Source: UBA2882 sp045542735 (GTDB lineage: Bacteria > Bacillota > Clostridia > Lachnospirales > Lachnospiraceae). Taken from it: a stretch of 64,000 bases of DNA. The notes under the pieces are model-generated. The model did not search any database. It saw only the letters and a program-made list of their open reading frames with translations, and was not told the origin of the DNA. The stretch covers positions 27,894-91,893 of the forward strand of contig JAZQLQ010000023.1 of assembly GCA_045542735.1 (NCBI GenBank), in the 5' to 3' direction. Position 1 is the first letter of the stretch; the number at the start of each line of letters is the position of its first letter. Both the position numbers and the translations under genes were made by a program. This document shows positions 18,108 through 25,948 of this stretch, piece after piece.

Positions 18108-19834
18108 TTTGCTTCCGTGCCAAACAATTCTGTTAAAAAGGGGGAGTCGGTTTGCTTTTGATCATACAAGAGCACAAGACTCTCCTTTGCTCTTGTCATT
18201 GCCACATAAAACATCCTCCTCTCTTCCTCCAATTCTTCTACTGCTAACATTCTTCCATGGGGGACTTTACCAAAATTCAAATCCGGCAAATACACCCGAT
18301 CAAACTCCAAGCCTTTTGCTCCATGATATGTCATAACCGATATTTTCTTTGAAGCTCCTTCACTTTGTTTATCTTTCTCAGCATACGCCATTGCTTCTTC
18401 CAGTTGGCGGTAATTTCCATATAGTTTTGCCATTGCAACGATTTCGGCAAAATCTTTTCCGGTTTGTCTTTGCAATGTTTCATCACCACTATTTTTATCA
18501 ATGACATAGGCTTCATACCCCATTGCATTCCACACATAATGTAGTTGCCCGCGCAAATCCAGCTTCTTAGCAAATTCTGTTTGCATCTGCAATTTATTAA
18601 TTCTTTCAACAATCCATGGTTTATCTTTCAACCTATTCTTTAACAAACGAAAATCTATCACCTCCTCGGTAAGTAACCTCCGACTGATATAGCGCACCGG
18701 CTTATTCATGATTTGCAAAAAATCTTTTCGTTTATGTCCGCAATTAATAAACGACAAATATGCATGCAGATCATTCCACAGGGAATTCACTCCCTTTATT
18801 CCGGACAGACACTGATAAGGCTTTAATAATCCATTGGTTCGTAACAAAACAGCCTGACTTTTCCCCGGATATAACCAGGCATACCGTTCCACTTCTTCTT
18901 TTATGTAATTAAGCATGTCATTTCGTCCTGTTGTTGCTTTTACCACAATTTCTCCTTCTATATCCTTTGTTGCCATAATTTCTTTCTGAAACCGTTGTTT
19001 ATTTTCTCCAATAAACTTTGCCGTATGTTCCACAATCTTTTTACCACTTCGATAGTTGTAAGAAAGCCTGACAACTTCAGCAGCATACTCTATTTCAAAT
19101 TGCTTCATAATCTTAGGATCAGACCCCCGAAAACTATAAATTGCCTGGTCATCATCCCCTACGACAAAAAGATTATTCTGTTTACACAACAGTTTCACTG
19201 TCTCATATTGTAACGGATTGATATCTTGAAATTCATCAATCAAGATATAATTAAAACGTTCCTGCCACTTTTCCCTTTCATTCATGTCATACAAAAGTCT
19301 GTCATGGCATACCTTAACCATATCATCAAAATCCAGTTTTTTGTTTTCTGACAACCATGCTTCATATTCTCTATATACCCATTCAAATTCGCCGGAAGAC
19401 ATCTGATATTTTCCATGAATATCATTTTTCTTATAACTGATTTCTTTCATACATACTTCTGCTCTATCAGTGGATTCCTGTCCCAACAGAGCATGCACAA
19501 AACCCAGGCGCTCTCTGTCACTTGCCAAGGTTCTTCTTTCCTGATGATTTGTACACAGAATCTGATAAAAAATAGAATGAAAAGTACCGAATTGTACATA
19601 GGCACAAGCCGGCAATAAACCTTTTGCCCTTGTTTGCATTTCTAAAGCTGCCGCTTTTGTAAACGTTAATACTAAAATATTGTTTGGTGGAATATTGCAC
19701 TCAGAAATGAGATGCTTAATACGATGTGTGATGACATATGTTTTTCCGGAGCCGGGCCCTGCCAAGACAAGCATGGGACCGGCTCCGTGTTGAATCGCTG
19801 CAATCTGCCCTTCGTTTTGTTTATTCACAGGCAT
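17999..19834 (-). CDS. UvrD/Rep-family superfamily 1 DNA helicase
   Basis: This is a 3'-5' DNA helicase of the UvrD/Rep/PcrA type, shorter than PcrA at 611 residues. All helicase motifs are present in order: GPGSGKT (Walker A), LIDEFQD (II), QAIYSFRG (III), LSYNYRSG (IV), TYHGAKGLEFDRVYLP (V) and RRMFYVAMTRAKE (VI). It may serve repair or replication; the specific role is not shown. It overlaps the end of gltX by 14 nt. The last 37 or so residues are a Ser/Asn-rich tail that exists only because the frame runs antisense through the end of the DUF1292 gene. Confidence 0.9.
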   Translation of the reverse strand: MPVNKQNEGQIAAIQHGAGPMLVLAGPGSGKTYVITHRIKHLISECNIPPNNILVLTFTKAAALEMQTRAKGLLPACAYVQFGTFHSIFYQILCTNHQERRTLASDRERLGFVHALLGQESTDRAEVCMKEISYKKNDIHGKYQMSSGEFEWVYREYEAWLSENKKLDFDDMVKVCHDRLLYDMNEREKWQERFNYILIDEFQDINPLQYETVKLLCKQNNLFVVGDDDQAIYSFRGSDPKIMKQFEIEYAAEVVRLSYNYRSGKKIVEHTAKFIGENKQRFQKEIMATKDIEGEIVVKATTGRNDMLNYIKEEVERYAWLYPGKSQAVLLRTNGLLKPYQCLSGIKGVNSLWNDLHAYLSFINCGHKRKDFLQIMNKPVRYISRRLLTEEVIDFRLLKNRLKDKPWIVERINKLQMQTEFAKKLDLRGQLHYVWNAMGYEAYVIDKNSGDETLQRQTGKDFAEIVAMAKLYGNYRQLEEAMAYAEKDKQSEGASKKISVMTYHGAKGLEFDRVYLPDLNFGKVPHGRMLAVEELEEERRMFYVAMTRAKESLVLLYDQKQTDSPFLTELFGTEANYSESSSVSNNSSNSQLSRYSSKASSTFSNSASSSM

Positions 19835-21296
19835 TCTCTAACAATTCAATTCCTTTTTTAATTCTCTTAATGGATTCTTCTTTACCAAGAACTTCCATAA
19901 TCTCTGTAGCACCGGCAGGTGTCATCTGCTTGCCGGAAACTGCAGTACGGATAGGCCAAAGTACATATCCGTTTTTGTATTCCTTTTCAGCCACAAATGC
20001 ACTTAATGTCTGATAAAGCGCATCATTGGTATAATCTTCTTGTGCTTCCAAAATCGGTAACACTTCTTTTAATACCGCCAAAGATGTCTCGCTGTTGGTC
20101 TTCATCTTTTTGTGTGTATACATAGCAAGATCATACTCCGGCAACTCTTCAAAGAAATCAATGTGTCCCGCAATATCCAGGAATACATCAATACGGGTTT
20201 TAACCATCTCTGCAATTTTCTTTAAATCTAAATCTTTGGTAATGGTCTCTTTCATGACCGGCAATGCTTTTTCATAGAATGCATCGAAATCCATTGCCTT
20301 AATATACTCGCTATTCATCCATTTTAATTTGCCATAATCAAATACTGCAGGAGATTTGGACATGTGACGGTAATCAAAAGCCTCTACCAATTCTTCTAAT
20401 GAGAAAATCTCACGGTTATCGGAAGGACTCCAACCTAAAAGTGCCACAAAATTTACAACTGCTTCTGTTAAAAATCCCTGATCAATCAAATCTTCATAAG
20501 AAGAATGACCACATCTCTTGGATAATTTCTGATGATTCTCATCAGTAATCAAAGGACAATGTACATAAACCGGAACTTCCCATCCAAAGGCGTCATACAG
20601 GCGGTTATATTTGGGGGAAGAAGACAAATATTCATTTCCTCTTACCACATGAGTAATGCCCATCAAATGGTCATCTACTACATTGGCAAAATTGTAAGTA
20701 GGGAATCCGTCGGATTTGATTAATACCATATCATCCAACTCTTCATTACTCACACTGATATCTCCATAAATCTCATCATGGAAGGTTGTAGTGCCTTCGT
20801 TAGGAGTATTTTGACGGATAACATAGGGAATACCGGTTGCCAGCTTCTCTTCCACTTCCTCTTTGGATAAAGAAAGACAATGCTTATCATAGACATTGAT
20901 TTCTTTCTTTTCGCCATTTTCCAACTCGATGACTTTGTGACATTCCTGCAAGCGGGCTTCATCACAGAAACAATAATATGCTTCACCTTTGTCTACCAGC
21001 TTTTTGGCATATTCCAAATAAATACCCTGTGCCTGTCTCTCACTCTGTACATAAGGTCCAAAACCTTTGTCCTTGTCGGGACCTTCATCATGTAAAAGAC
21101 CGGTTGCCTGAAGTGTACGATTGATAATATCAACAGCACCTTCAACCTCTCGTACCTGATCCGTATCTTCAATACGGAGAATAAAATCTCCACCTTCATG
21201 TTTGGTAATCAAATATGCATAAAGCGCCGTTCTTAAGTTACCCACATGCATCTTACCTGTGGGGCTGGGCGCAAAACGAGTTCTTACTTTACTCAT
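19821..21296 (-). CDS. gltX: glutamyl-tRNA synthetase
   Basis: GltX charges tRNA-Glu, and in organisms that lack GlnRS also tRNA-Gln. The 491 residues carry the class I signature near the N-terminus (PSPTGKMHVGNLRTALY, HVGN in the HIGH position) and KLSKR as the KMSKS loop. The stop codon of the upstream hydrogenase gene overlaps its ATG (TAATG), and its end overlaps the helicase start, so three unrelated genes are translationally coupled. Confidence 0.96.
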   Translation of the reverse strand: MSKVRTRFAPSPTGKMHVGNLRTALYAYLITKHEGGDFILRIEDTDQVREVEGAVDIINRTLQATGLLHDEGPDKDKGFGPYVQSERQAQGIYLEYAKKLVDKGEAYYCFCDEARLQECHKVIELENGEKKEINVYDKHCLSLSKEEVEEKLATGIPYVIRQNTPNEGTTTFHDEIYGDISVSNEELDDMVLIKSDGFPTYNFANVVDDHLMGITHVVRGNEYLSSSPKYNRLYDAFGWEVPVYVHCPLITDENHQKLSKRCGHSSYEDLIDQGFLTEAVVNFVALLGWSPSDNREIFSLEELVEAFDYRHMSKSPAVFDYGKLKWMNSEYIKAMDFDAFYEKALPVMKETITKDLDLKKIAEMVKTRIDVFLDIAGHIDFFEELPEYDLAMYTHKKMKTNSETSLAVLKEVLPILEAQEDYTNDALYQTLSAFVAEKEYKNGYVLWPIRTAVSGKQMTPAGATEIMEVLGKEESIKRIKKGIELLENACE

Positions 21297-22801
21297 TATT
21301 GTATATCCTCCTGCTTCATAGAATCCATAGACGGAAGTTGTACTTCGGATTCTGCTTTAAATGTATTGACCGCTTTGGCTGCCTGAGGTACTGCAATATT
21401 GGTACCCGCACCGGCTACACAGCCGCCGGGACATGCCATACCTTCGATAAGGCATCCGTTTTTCTTGCCAACCTTGGCAAGCATCAACATCTTTTTACAT
21501 TCTGTGAGACTTTCTGCATGCTCAATATGAACTTCAACGTCCGGATAATGCTCGCGAATCACATCTTCAATGGCACTTGCAACACCACCTGCCACACCAT
21601 AGCCACGGCCTGCTCCGGTTGCATCATTCATTGGTTCGTCTGTTTCTATCTCTTCTAAATTGATTCCCTTTGCTTCAAACATGCCGCTTAACTCTTCAAA
21701 TGTAATAACAAAATCTACATCCGAACGTACGGTTCTACGGGATGCTTCCAATTTTTTGGACGCACAAGGACCGATAAATACAATTCCGGCATCGGGATGC
21801 TCTTTTTTAATCACTCTTGCCGTTGCAACCATAGGAGTCAGCTCATTGGAAATATTGCTGATAGTCTCCGGGAAGAACTTCTTAGCCATCATAGACCAGG
21901 ACGGACAACAGCTTGTCAACAAGAAGGGTAACTCTCCGGTTGCAACCTTCTCCACATAATGATGCGCTTCTGCAATAGCTCCCATATCCGCACCGATAGC
22001 AGTCTCATAAACATCCGCAAAACCAAGCATCTTTAGTGCAGTTTTTAACTTACCGGGTGTCACACCGGGACCAAACTGGCCAACAAACGCCGGTGCAACC
22101 TGTGCAATAATCGGTCTGCCGGACTGGATGGCACGAATCAGCTGGAAAATCTGGGACTTGTCCGCAATGGCACCGAAAGGACAATTTACCATACACTGTC
22201 CACAAGATACACATAATTCATTATCAATACATGCTCTGCCATATTTGTCATTTTTGATAGCATTCACACCACAAGCTGCCGCACAAGGACGAATCTGATG
22301 GGAAATGGCATCATACGGGCAGATGGCCTTACATTTACCGCATCGGATACACTTCTCCTGATCAATATAAGAATGACCGTTTACAAAGCTAATCGCACCT
22401 CTAGGGCATACCTCCATACAAGGATGTGCCGTACATCCCATACAGCGATCTGTTACTTTATAATCATTCTCCGGACATTTATTACACGCGGAAGGAATCA
22501 CCTGCATAAGCGGTGGCTCATAATATTTCTCCGCAATATTACTCTCTTCAATACCGGAAGACACATGAATCGGCGCATCCTCAGGCCGCAATGACATACC
22601 CATGGCAAGTCTCATACGCTCTCTGACAATGGCACGCTCTCTATATATATCGCCTCTGTCATCCGGATCAACCGAATCAACAATGATATAAGGCAATGCC
22701 TCCATATCATCGGTCAAATTGGTAGAATTGTATGCCAGATTGGCTACTTCCTTAAATATTCTTTTTCTGGATTTACGAACTTCTGTATCTATACCTCTCA
22801 T
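21296..22801 (-). CDS. [FeFe]-hydrogenase, soluble, ferredoxin-type
   Basis: This enzyme reversibly reduces protons to hydrogen and disposes of fermentation electrons in the cytoplasm. In 501 residues it has an N-terminal region with CxxC-rich ferredoxin clusters (CMGCTAHPCMEVCP, CIRCGKCKAICP, CVSCGQCMVNCP) and the H-cluster domain with motifs TSCCPSW, GPCASKK and EGMACPGGCVAGAG. The middle motif and domain order resemble group B rather than the bifurcating trimeric enzymes. Maturases hydEFG are not in the window. It is first in a coupled hydrogenase-gltX-helicase group, with GGGAGG before the start. Confidence 0.93.
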   Translation of the reverse strand: MRGIDTEVRKSRKRIFKEVANLAYNSTNLTDDMEALPYIIVDSVDPDDRGDIYRERAIVRERMRLAMGMSLRPEDAPIHVSSGIEESNIAEKYYEPPLMQVIPSACNKCPENDYKVTDRCMGCTAHPCMEVCPRGAISFVNGHSYIDQEKCIRCGKCKAICPYDAISHQIRPCAAACGVNAIKNDKYGRACIDNELCVSCGQCMVNCPFGAIADKSQIFQLIRAIQSGRPIIAQVAPAFVGQFGPGVTPGKLKTALKMLGFADVYETAIGADMGAIAEAHHYVEKVATGELPFLLTSCCPSWSMMAKKFFPETISNISNELTPMVATARVIKKEHPDAGIVFIGPCASKKLEASRRTVRSDVDFVITFEELSGMFEAKGINLEEIETDEPMNDATGAGRGYGVAGGVASAIEDVIREHYPDVEVHIEHAESLTECKKMLMLAKVGKKNGCLIEGMACPGGCVAGAGTNIAVPQAAKAVNTFKAESEVQLPSMDSMKQEDIQ

Positions 22802-22911
22802 AGGGTCCTCCCAAATATTTTCGCATTCGTTAATATTTTGACATAAACAGTAGAGAAAATCAAGTTATAAATACAAGTACATCACCTGCAGTTTTGTCAT
22901 TATAACACAAA

Positions 22912-22936
22912 CTGCCAGGCACATTGTACCTGGCAG
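22912..22936 (-). terminator. terminator after the SHOCT-domain gene
   Basis: CTGCCAGG (22912-22919) and CCTGGCAG (22929-22936) form a perfect 8-bp GC-rich stem with a 9-nt loop, 19 nt beyond the stop of the gene at 22955. The minus-strand tail is TTTGTG, so it is a moderate intrinsic terminator. Confidence 0.7.
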
Positions 22937-22954
22937 TAATCATACTTATTTTTA

Positions 22955-23665
22955 TTAGAAAATACTTACTAATTTCTTCTTTTCTGCTATGTATTCTTCT
23001 TCACTTAAGATACCGTTGTCGCGTAAAACTTTCAGTTTCTTAATCTTTGTCTCGAATTCAGATAAGTCATCAGCCATACCGGATAATGCAACTGTATCAA
23101 AGTTCTCTTCCTGAGCAGGTGCAGGAGTAGGTGCTGCAACTACAGGTGTAGGCGCGGGTGCTGCTGCTCTCTGAACTGCCGCTGCTGCTGCAGAAGATGC
23201 TGCAGGTGCTGCCGCTGCAGGAGCTGACGCAGGTGCCAAACCTTTCTGCTGACGAATTCTATCTGTCAAGGATGCAGCTTTTTCTTTTGCTTCATTAATG
23301 GAAGCAGAAAATCCTGCCATATCATCCAAACCGGGAAGATACAAGAATCTGGTAAACTTAGTCTCAGGATTCTCGATAGTAACCATAATGGCTTTCTTTC
23401 CGGAGTATGTTGTCTCTTCTACTTTCTTTACATTTAATAAGTAATGAGATACATTATCAATTCTTGTATTTAAAGCTTTGGGATTGTCAGACATGGGAAG
23501 ACGTCCACTGATACGTAAGTTGGACACTGCTGCTCTCATATCTTCTGCTTTTCCAATAATACCAGCCTTAAAAGACCACTCTTTCTGGAATACAATTTTC
23601 TCAAGTCTGATACACTGATTACAAACTTCACCAGCTGCTTCGCCGCCACAAATTAAACATTTCAT
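22955..23665 (-). CDS. zinc-ribbon and SHOCT-domain protein
   Basis: This 236-residue protein has no assigned function. The N-terminus holds a CxxC...CxxC zinc ribbon (CLICGGEAAGEVCNQC), the middle (about 30-125) looks like a PH-like or lipid-binding domain, an Ala/Pro-rich linker spans about 140-195, and the C-terminus is a SHOCT helix pair (KLKVLRDNGILSEEEYIAEKKKL). SHOCT domains often mediate oligomerisation. It is a single gene with its own terminator, divergent from cotJABC across 289 nt that show no other gene. The start has GGGAG. Confidence 0.8.
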   Translation of the reverse strand: MKCLICGGEAAGEVCNQCIRLEKIVFQKEWSFKAGIIGKAEDMRAAVSNLRISGRLPMSDNPKALNTRIDNVSHYLLNVKKVEETTYSGKKAIMVTIENPETKFTRFLYLPGLDDMAGFSASINEAKEKAASLTDRIRQQKGLAPASAPAAAAPAASSAAAAAVQRAAAPAPTPVVAAPTPAPAQEENFDTVALSGMADDLSEFETKIKKLKVLRDNGILSEEEYIAEKKKLVSIF

Positions 23666-23954
23666 AAGTATTCACTCCCTATATCTATATTATTATATAT
23701 AAACACGTAATTAGGATTTGACCCTATCCACATTATAATAAGTTCAGATTTTTTTGTAAACACCTAACTTATGTTTTGGGATAAAATGCCAAATCATTTT
23801 AGTATTATATATTCTATGTACCAAAATTTTATCATAACGGCATAAAATTTGCAAGGAAACGATTGTAAATTTTGTGCAAAATGATGTTATTTTTTCAACA
23901 TTTCCATTTTTTTACATATATTAACAAAAAAGAAGCATTTCGAAAGGTGAAAAT

Positions 23955-24125
23955 ATGAAAGATTACCGTTTTTTAGAGCATCAAAATGAATTCCCTATCG
24001 CTATGGCATATGTTCCTTGGCAACATTTGGAAAACGTATATGAAAATCTGGAAGAAGCATTCTGTGCAGGTACACTCTTCCCTGAACTCAATAAACCTTT
24101 TACCGGAAGGAGGGGCAAATCATGA
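23955..24125 (+). CDS. cotJA: spore coat-associated protein CotJA
   Basis: CotJA is the first gene of the cotJABC spore coat operon. The protein is only 56 residues (MKDYRFLEHQNEFPIAMAYV at the start), with the family segment AYVPWQHLENVYENLEEAF and the FPELNKPF end. The ATG at 23955 has GAAAGGTGA upstream. It overlaps cotJB by 4 nt (ATGA). In Bacillus subtilis the operon is read by sigma-E in the mother cell; I saw no convincing sigma-E site by eye in the upstream AT-rich 289 nt. Confidence 0.9.
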   Translation: MKDYRFLEHQNEFPIAMAYVPWQHLENVYENLEEAFCAGTLFPELNKPFTGRRGKS

Positions 24126-24421
24126 TGTATCGACAGCCCATGGTTCAATCTGCCGGTAGCAGAATGAACAGAGCAAAACTTTTGAAAGAAATCTCCATGG
24201 TAGATTTTGCTATTGTGGAGTTAAATCTGTATCTGGATACACATCCTGATGACACTGATGCCGTTGCATATATCAAACAATATATTACCATTTTAAATCG
24301 TCTGAAGGAAGAATATGCAGCACAATATGGACCCTTAACCGTGTGTGATGCAACCTTTCACGATTGCGAAACTTGGAAATGGGCAAGAATGCCTTTGCCT
24401 TGGGAAGGAGGATGTAAATAA
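24122..24421 (+). CDS. cotJB: spore coat protein CotJB
   Basis: CotJB is the second coat protein of the operon, a 99-residue protein with the family pattern LLKEISMVDFAIVELNLYLDTHPDD and a C-terminal WKWARMPLPWEGGCK. It starts at the ATG overlapping the cotJA stop, with AAGGAGGGG at 7 nt, and its TAA overlaps the ATG of cotJC. The tight overlaps argue for equimolar assembly in the coat. Confidence 0.93.
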   Translation: MMYRQPMVQSAGSRMNRAKLLKEISMVDFAIVELNLYLDTHPDDTDAVAYIKQYITILNRLKEEYAAQYGPLTVCDATFHDCETWKWARMPLPWEGGCK

Positions 24422-25044
24422 TGTGGAATTATGAAAAACGTTTACAATATCCTGTTGACATCAAGACAACCAATGCTAAAATTGCCAAAATCATTATTTC
24501 TCAGTACGGCGGACCCGATGGCGAAATCAGCGCATCCTTGCGCTATCTCTCCCAGCGTTATACCATTCCCTACAAAGAAGTTGCCGGTCTTTTAACCGAT
24601 ATCGGTACAGAAGAATTGGCACACTTTGAATTGGTCGGTGCCATTGTATATCAATTGACCAAGGATTTAAGTATGGATGAAATCGAAAAACAGGGCTTCG
24701 GTCCCTACTATGTGGATCACACATTGGCTTTATGGCCTCAGGCTGCCGGTGGTGTTCCCTTTAACGCAAATCAGTTTCAATCCAAAGGTGATGTTATCAC
24801 AGATTTGATGGAAAACCTTGCTGCCGAACAGAAAGCCCGTACCACATACGACAATATTCTCCGCATGGTCAAGGATCCCGATGTCTGTGATGCCATCCGC
24901 TTCCTTCGTGCCAGAGAAGTAGTTCACTTCCAGCGTTTTGGTGAAGCCCTCCGTATGGTTCAGGAACAGCTTGACCCTATTAACTTCTATCAGTATAATC
25001 CGGCATTTGATGTGAAAAAGCCTTGCGATTGTGATAACAACTGA
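24421..25044 (+). CDS. cotJC: CotJC, manganese catalase-like spore coat protein
   Basis: CotJC belongs to the manganese catalase family and is found in the coat of spore formers. The 207 residues form a ferritin-like four-helix bundle: EELAHFELVGAIVYQL and REVVHFQRFGEALRMV carry Glu and His in the dimanganese positions. It may break down hydrogen peroxide at the spore surface. It is third in cotJABC and is followed by a hairpin terminator shared with tmRNA. Confidence 0.94.
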   Translation: MWNYEKRLQYPVDIKTTNAKIAKIIISQYGGPDGEISASLRYLSQRYTIPYKEVAGLLTDIGTEELAHFELVGAIVYQLTKDLSMDEIEKQGFGPYYVDHTLALWPQAAGGVPFNANQFQSKGDVITDLMENLAAEQKARTTYDNILRMVKDPDVCDAIRFLRAREVVHFQRFGEALRMVQEQLDPINFYQYNPAFDVKKPCDCDNN

Positions 25045-25078
25045 TGCTTTCTGCACAATTTCATGTCTGGGTAATTCT

Positions 25079-25115
25079 CAAAGGGCCGGTGCATTATGAA
25101 TGCACCGACCCTTTC
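25079..25115. terminator. bidirectional terminator between cotJC and tmRNA
   Basis: The arms AAAGGG-C-CGGTGCAT and ATGCACCG-A-CCCTTT form a 14-bp stem with one mismatch and a short TATGA loop. It lies 35 nt after cotJC and 6 nt past the tmRNA 3' end on the opposite strand, so it can end both transcripts. Confidence 0.75.
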
Positions 25116-25120
25116 CCGAG

Positions 25121-25456
25121 TGGAGTAGACGGGAGTCGAACCCGTGTCCAAAAGCCCATTCCCTGTACTTCTACTATCATAGTCAGTTCTTTGACATTCC
25201 CTCCGTCAGACGGGAACTAACACCCTTCTGACTTTAGTAGCTTCATGATACGCCCATGACCGCAAAGCTTAAGCCATGTCGTTTCCTACATAGTCGATGC
25301 CTGGGTCTTAGGGTGTAGGTGCCCTAAGTCAGACAGCTGCCATTAGGCAGCGTATGCTAAATTATCTTCAGCGTTTATTTTTAGTTTGCCATTTGACGCA
25401 TTGCATGCGGATAGCTTCTCCAGCTGCAAGACCCCTGTCGAAACCATTACTACCCC
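25121..25456 (-). ncRNA. ssrA: transfer-messenger RNA (tmRNA)
   Basis: tmRNA rescues stalled ribosomes together with SmpB. The 5' end GGGGUAG pairs with CUACUCC near the 3' end as the acceptor stem, and the T-arm reads GGGTTCGACTCCC. The tag frame ends in UAA after codons for AEDNLAYAA, with GCU after AUAAAC as the likely resume codon. The 3' CCA is not encoded: the bases after the discriminator A read CUC. The length is about 336 nt. It sits 25 nt downstream of smpB on the same strand, so its partner protein is encoded next to it. Confidence 0.95.
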
Positions 25457-25481
25457 ATATTTAATTGTATATATGATCAGA

Positions 25482-25946
25482 TTACAGATTGCGAATCTTA
25501 AATTCCCTTTCTGTCTCTCTGCGCATATCTTTTTTGGCAATATCCTCTCTCTTATCGTAGAGTTTTTTACCTCTGGCAAGACCGATTTCTATCTTTGCTC
25601 TCCCGTTACTGAAATATACCTGTAAGGGTACAAGGGTAAAACCTTTTTCTGCCATTTTCCCTGCCAACTTGTTAATCTCTGCTTTATGCAATAACAACTT
25701 ACGGATACGAAGCGGATCTTTGTTAAAGATATTTCCTTTTTCATAGGGACTGATATTCATCCCATAGACAAAGGCTTCACCGTTTTCAATGCGGACAAAG
25801 GATTCTTTGATACTGCATTTGCCCATACGCAGGGATTTGACTTCTGTGCCGTGAAGTTCAATGCCTGCTTCATATTTTTCATCTATGAAATAGTCATGAT
25901 ATGCTTTTTTATTGTTGGCTACCAACTTCATAGCTTCTTTTGCCAT
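25482..25946 (-). CDS. smpB: SsrA-binding protein SmpB
   Basis: SmpB binds the tRNA-like domain of tmRNA and delivers it to stalled ribosomes. The 154 residues contain the oligonucleotide-binding core (NKKAYHDYFIDEKYEAGIEL, GTEVKSLR) and a basic C-terminal tail with KKLYDKREDIAKKDMRRE. I choose the ATG at 25946 because GGAGG lies 7 nt upstream; the ATG at 25952 overlaps the ribosome site and the rnr stop. It sits between rnr and ssrA, a well-known arrangement. Confidence 0.96.
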   Translation of the reverse strand: MAKEAMKLVANNKKAYHDYFIDEKYEAGIELHGTEVKSLRMGKCSIKESFVRIENGEAFVYGMNISPYEKGNIFNKDPLRIRKLLLHKAEINKLAGKMAEKGFTLVPLQVYFSNGRAKIEIGLARGKKLYDKREDIAKKDMRRETEREFKIRNL

Positions 25947-25948
25947 AC

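Noticed and set aside
19518..19700. Small minus-strand gene inside the helicase
   Set aside because: It is an alternative frame of the conserved helicase region and has no homology signal.
23666..23954. Hidden gene or riboswitch between the SHOCT gene and cotJA
   Set aside because: The stretch is AT-rich with stops in all frames and no convincing long stem; it appears to hold only divergent promoters.
25343..25625. Protein-coding frames over the tmRNA
   Set aside because: The frames on both strands lie within the tmRNA or its flank; the minus-strand frame merely contains the proteolysis tag codons.
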